64,000 bases of DNA from Desulforapulum sp034007745 (GTDB lineage Bacteria > Desulfobacterota > Desulfobacteria > Desulfobacterales > Desulfobacteraceae), in contig JAVEQI010000006.1 of the NCBI GenBank assembly GCA_034007745.1, forward strand, positions 1 to 64,000. Reading direction: 5' to 3'. Positions 61,663-64,000 of this stretch are shown here, piece after piece (the stretch's first letter is position 1; every line of letters begins with the position of its first letter). A program made the position numbers and the translations under genes. The notes beneath the pieces were generated by a model, which was given only the letters and a program-made list of their open reading frames with translations, was not told the origin of the DNA and did no database searches.

Positions 61663-64000
61663 TGAAGTCAAGCGCACTTGAGGTCAACCTGGCAGATTAC
61701 CATGTAGATGTAACCATAGATGCGAGATACGCACCACTCCAGGAAATAATGGCCGACTACTATGGTATTTTAAAGAGACTCAACGTCTTTTTAGAAGAAC
61801 TTTCCCACCCCTATAAAAACTGGGATTTCATCGTCAAAGAGGCCAGAAGCTTCTCCCTTGGTTATTTCCACCTGCTGCGGCCCCATGCTGAAGGTCCCCA
61901 TGCCGTCCAGATTTTTGCCGATATTTTCTTCAGGACCATTGCCGAAAATAAAGACCGGGGAATTCGGGAGGATGCGGCTGAAAACCTTCTGCTGTTTTTG
62001 AAGCAGGTACTGACCGATGCCTCAACGGAAATGCCAAGATTTCTGCCCTGCGTTAAAAACATTCTCGCCCAGACCCTTGAACTTTCAGACACCGAATTTC
62101 ATCTTTTTGTCACGAGCTATTTTCAACCTGATGGGCTTGCCAGGCTATTGATCAAAATTCTCGACCAACCCCAGTATCAGGAACAGGCCAGGGACACTGG
62201 AAGCAGTGAAACCCTGAACAGGTTCCTCATCCGATTTTACGATCTTTCCTTCTCTTACTGGCTGGAGCTTGAGGACCCCCTGGTGTGGATCAAAAAAGAG
62301 GCTGCCCCCACTGCCCTGAACAAGCTGTCTGAAGGGTTGATCAGAGACACCTCCCTTGGACAGTTTCTCGCCTGGCAGGAGGAGCTGCGCTCCATGGTCC
62401 TTGCCGAACCGCTATACTCCATTGAACTTTCAAAGGAGCTTGTCACCCTTCCCGGATACAAGGACATCGTCACCCTGTTCCGAAAGATGCCGGGTAAGAT
62501 CAGCCAGAGCATCGACGACGAGATATATAGCAAACGCCTGGAGGTGATGTTTCTCTTTTACATCATGAACACCCCGGGTCTTGCCATGATCCACAAGGAC
62601 GCCCTGGGGGACATCAACCGTTCCCTTACCTGGCTCATAGGCCATGAAAACTACAAGAACAATCTTGCCATCATCGACAAGACCTTTGAAGTATTGCGCA
62701 AACTTGACGGCATATTCCCCCAGACTGTTCTGAACTGCGTGTTAAAGTCCGGCGAAGCCATCTACCTGACCGAGGAGGTGGAGGTAATTAACCACTTCAT
62801 CGACCAGGTTGTTGATCTTGGATTCCACACGCCCAACATTAAGGGAATGGGCAACGACTGGCAGGTGATCGGCAATGAAACCCATGTTCAGAACATCCGC
62901 AACTGGATGGAGCTGATCGGTCAAAAGCCCAAACGGTCGGCCCGTCTAATGTCGGCCCTAATCATCTTTCTATCCTGCGGCGGAGTTTACATCAAGGATA
63001 CAGACCTCTTCCCAAGGGACATCACCGCCTTTCTCGGCAAAAAAATCGCACCTGTATACAACCTCGTGAAACAGCTTGCACGTCTTTTGCCCGCATTCTT
63101 CAACGAAATCGGGGCCGAAGGAAAACTCAGGGACATCTCAACAAAGCTTGACGAGGCGTCCATGCGCAAGGACACTCTGATTCATTTTCTTCGAAAGCAG
63201 AGCCATGTGGAGAGCAGCAGCCGGGTGGTTGACTTTATCGAGGCTGTTGTAATATTCTGGCAAACGGCAGACAAGGAGGTTCTCAGGCCCTTTATCCCCC
63301 CCATGATTTATGATGAAACAGACGAGACCGGCCCCTACACCCGGGGCATGACAAAAATCTTTTCAGAGCTTGAGAATCAGGGTGTAAACCTGCCCCAGGA
63401 TCTGTTGACCAAAGGGGAGTCAACCCTTACCGCCATGATCAATCGGGTTGGCGGGGTTTCGGACCTTGACAGGGAGCGGGCCGTTCTTACCCTGGAGTTT
63501 TACCGGCTCCTTAACCAGAAGTACAACTTCGACAACATCGAATTTAACAGCTACCTTGCCCAGCTCAAATCCGAAGACCTTCCAGACACTAACAAGCTCA
63601 AACAAGCCATGGCCCAGACAGATCTGAAGCTGAAAATTGTCGGGCTGCTGGATTATCTTGCCCAGTTAAAAGAGCTGATCCTGTCCGACCGGACCTTTGA
63701 GGTCAGGGAAAACATGTATCACAAGCGTCACATTGCCGTGGACATCCCGTCCGTGTATGGGAGCTACCACGAGGCAAAGTTTGACGCCCTGGGACTTACG
63801 CTGCGCATCGAGGCCATTTTAAACGTGCTGTTCGAGGAACTTATCAATTCGATTGATCTGAGCCTCATCACCAAGGCGACCTTTTCCCAGATACTCGAAA
63901 TCCTTGAACTATTTGCAAAGGCTCTGGGGGTGGACGGCATCTCGTCCAACAGGATGAAAACACAGCTTGAGCTTCTGACCCATTCCATCGGCATCAGGGA
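61663..64000 (+). CDS. N-terminal part of a very large protein (possibly PEP-synthase/PPDK-related), cut by the window edge
   Basis: From ATG 61663 (after TTAAGGGAAT) the frame is open for 779 codons to the end of the window. The sequence is helical, rich in Leu, Glu and Lys and has no signal. The region HKRHIAVDIPSVYGSYHEAK followed by FDALGLTLRIEAILN resembles the middle of large deltaproteobacterial proteins that end in a pyruvate/PEP-binding domain. That end is not visible here, so the assignment is tentative. Coding use is consistent throughout. Confidence 0.75.

Noticed and set aside
1..64000. cas genes, transposases, integrases or rRNA operons
   Set aside because: None was found; the array's cas genes, if present, lie outside the window.

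Overview
The window looks like chromosome of a strictly anaerobic, Gram-negative, sulfate-reducer-type bacterium, most likely a Desulfobacteraceae-like member of the Desulfobacterota. The clues are a Desulfovibrio-type single-cluster ferredoxin, a thioredoxin-fold gene with an in-frame TGA that reads as selenocysteine, a lysine 2,3-aminomutase next to a deacetylase/acetyltransferase fusion, meso-diaminopimelate-type MurE, and the protein-family mix as a whole. The species is not resolved from sequence alone.

Left arm (1-14566), defense island. A long type I-F-type CRISPR array (45 complete repeats here, running off the left edge, no cas genes inside the window) is followed by a truncated Ada-type zinc-binding fragment, a Fic AMP-transferase-like gene, a lone degenerate CRISPR repeat and an internally deleted DUF255 pseudogene. 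Then comes a tightly overlapping five-gene operon: DrmA-like helicase, DrmB-like DUF1998 protein, SF1 helicase, a 519-residue protein I do not recognise, and a NERD nuclease-SF1 helicase fusion. DrmA and DrmB are the core of DISARM, but the methyltransferase and phospholipase-D partners are absent. This is the best candidate for an undescribed system in the window.

Middle (14567-32211), mixed metabolism. It holds ferredoxin, an entericidin-like lipoprotein, an exported minimal DNA ligase, a molybdate/sulfate-type transporter, and a sigma-54 regulator followed by lysine 2,3-aminomutase, two ATP-grasp ligases, a lone HisF-like gene and a GNAT-deacetylase-GNAT fusion. The last group may make or turn over a small beta-amino-acid-derived compound. 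A patch of gene remnants (26457-28713) follows, then SGNH hydrolase, YccF, a DHODH-like protein, MarC and tRNA-Phe.

Right-centre (32287-51439), the division and cell-wall (dcw) cluster on the minus strand. It contains mraZ, rsmH, ftsL, ftsI, murE, murF, mraY, murD, ftsW, murG, murC, murB, ftsQ, ftsA and ftsZ, then a TIGR03960-like radical SAM gene. A promoter with GTGGA repeats precedes mraZ.

Right arm (51440-64000): a deleted amino-acid permease, azlC/azlD, the probable selenoprotein, an AcuI-type reductase, an FMN-dependent hydroxy-acid oxidase-like protein, proline dehydrogenase, threonine aldolase, a MoxR/VWA pair, an acyl-CoA-dehydrogenase-like protein and the start of a very large protein that runs off the right edge.

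Several families of short dispersed repeats mark the intergenic regions: heptamers of the type GTTAGCT, an approximately 30-bp hairpin repeat in at least four copies, and a 108-bp imperfect palindrome. The heptamers often supply the stop codon or ribosome-binding site of neighbouring genes.
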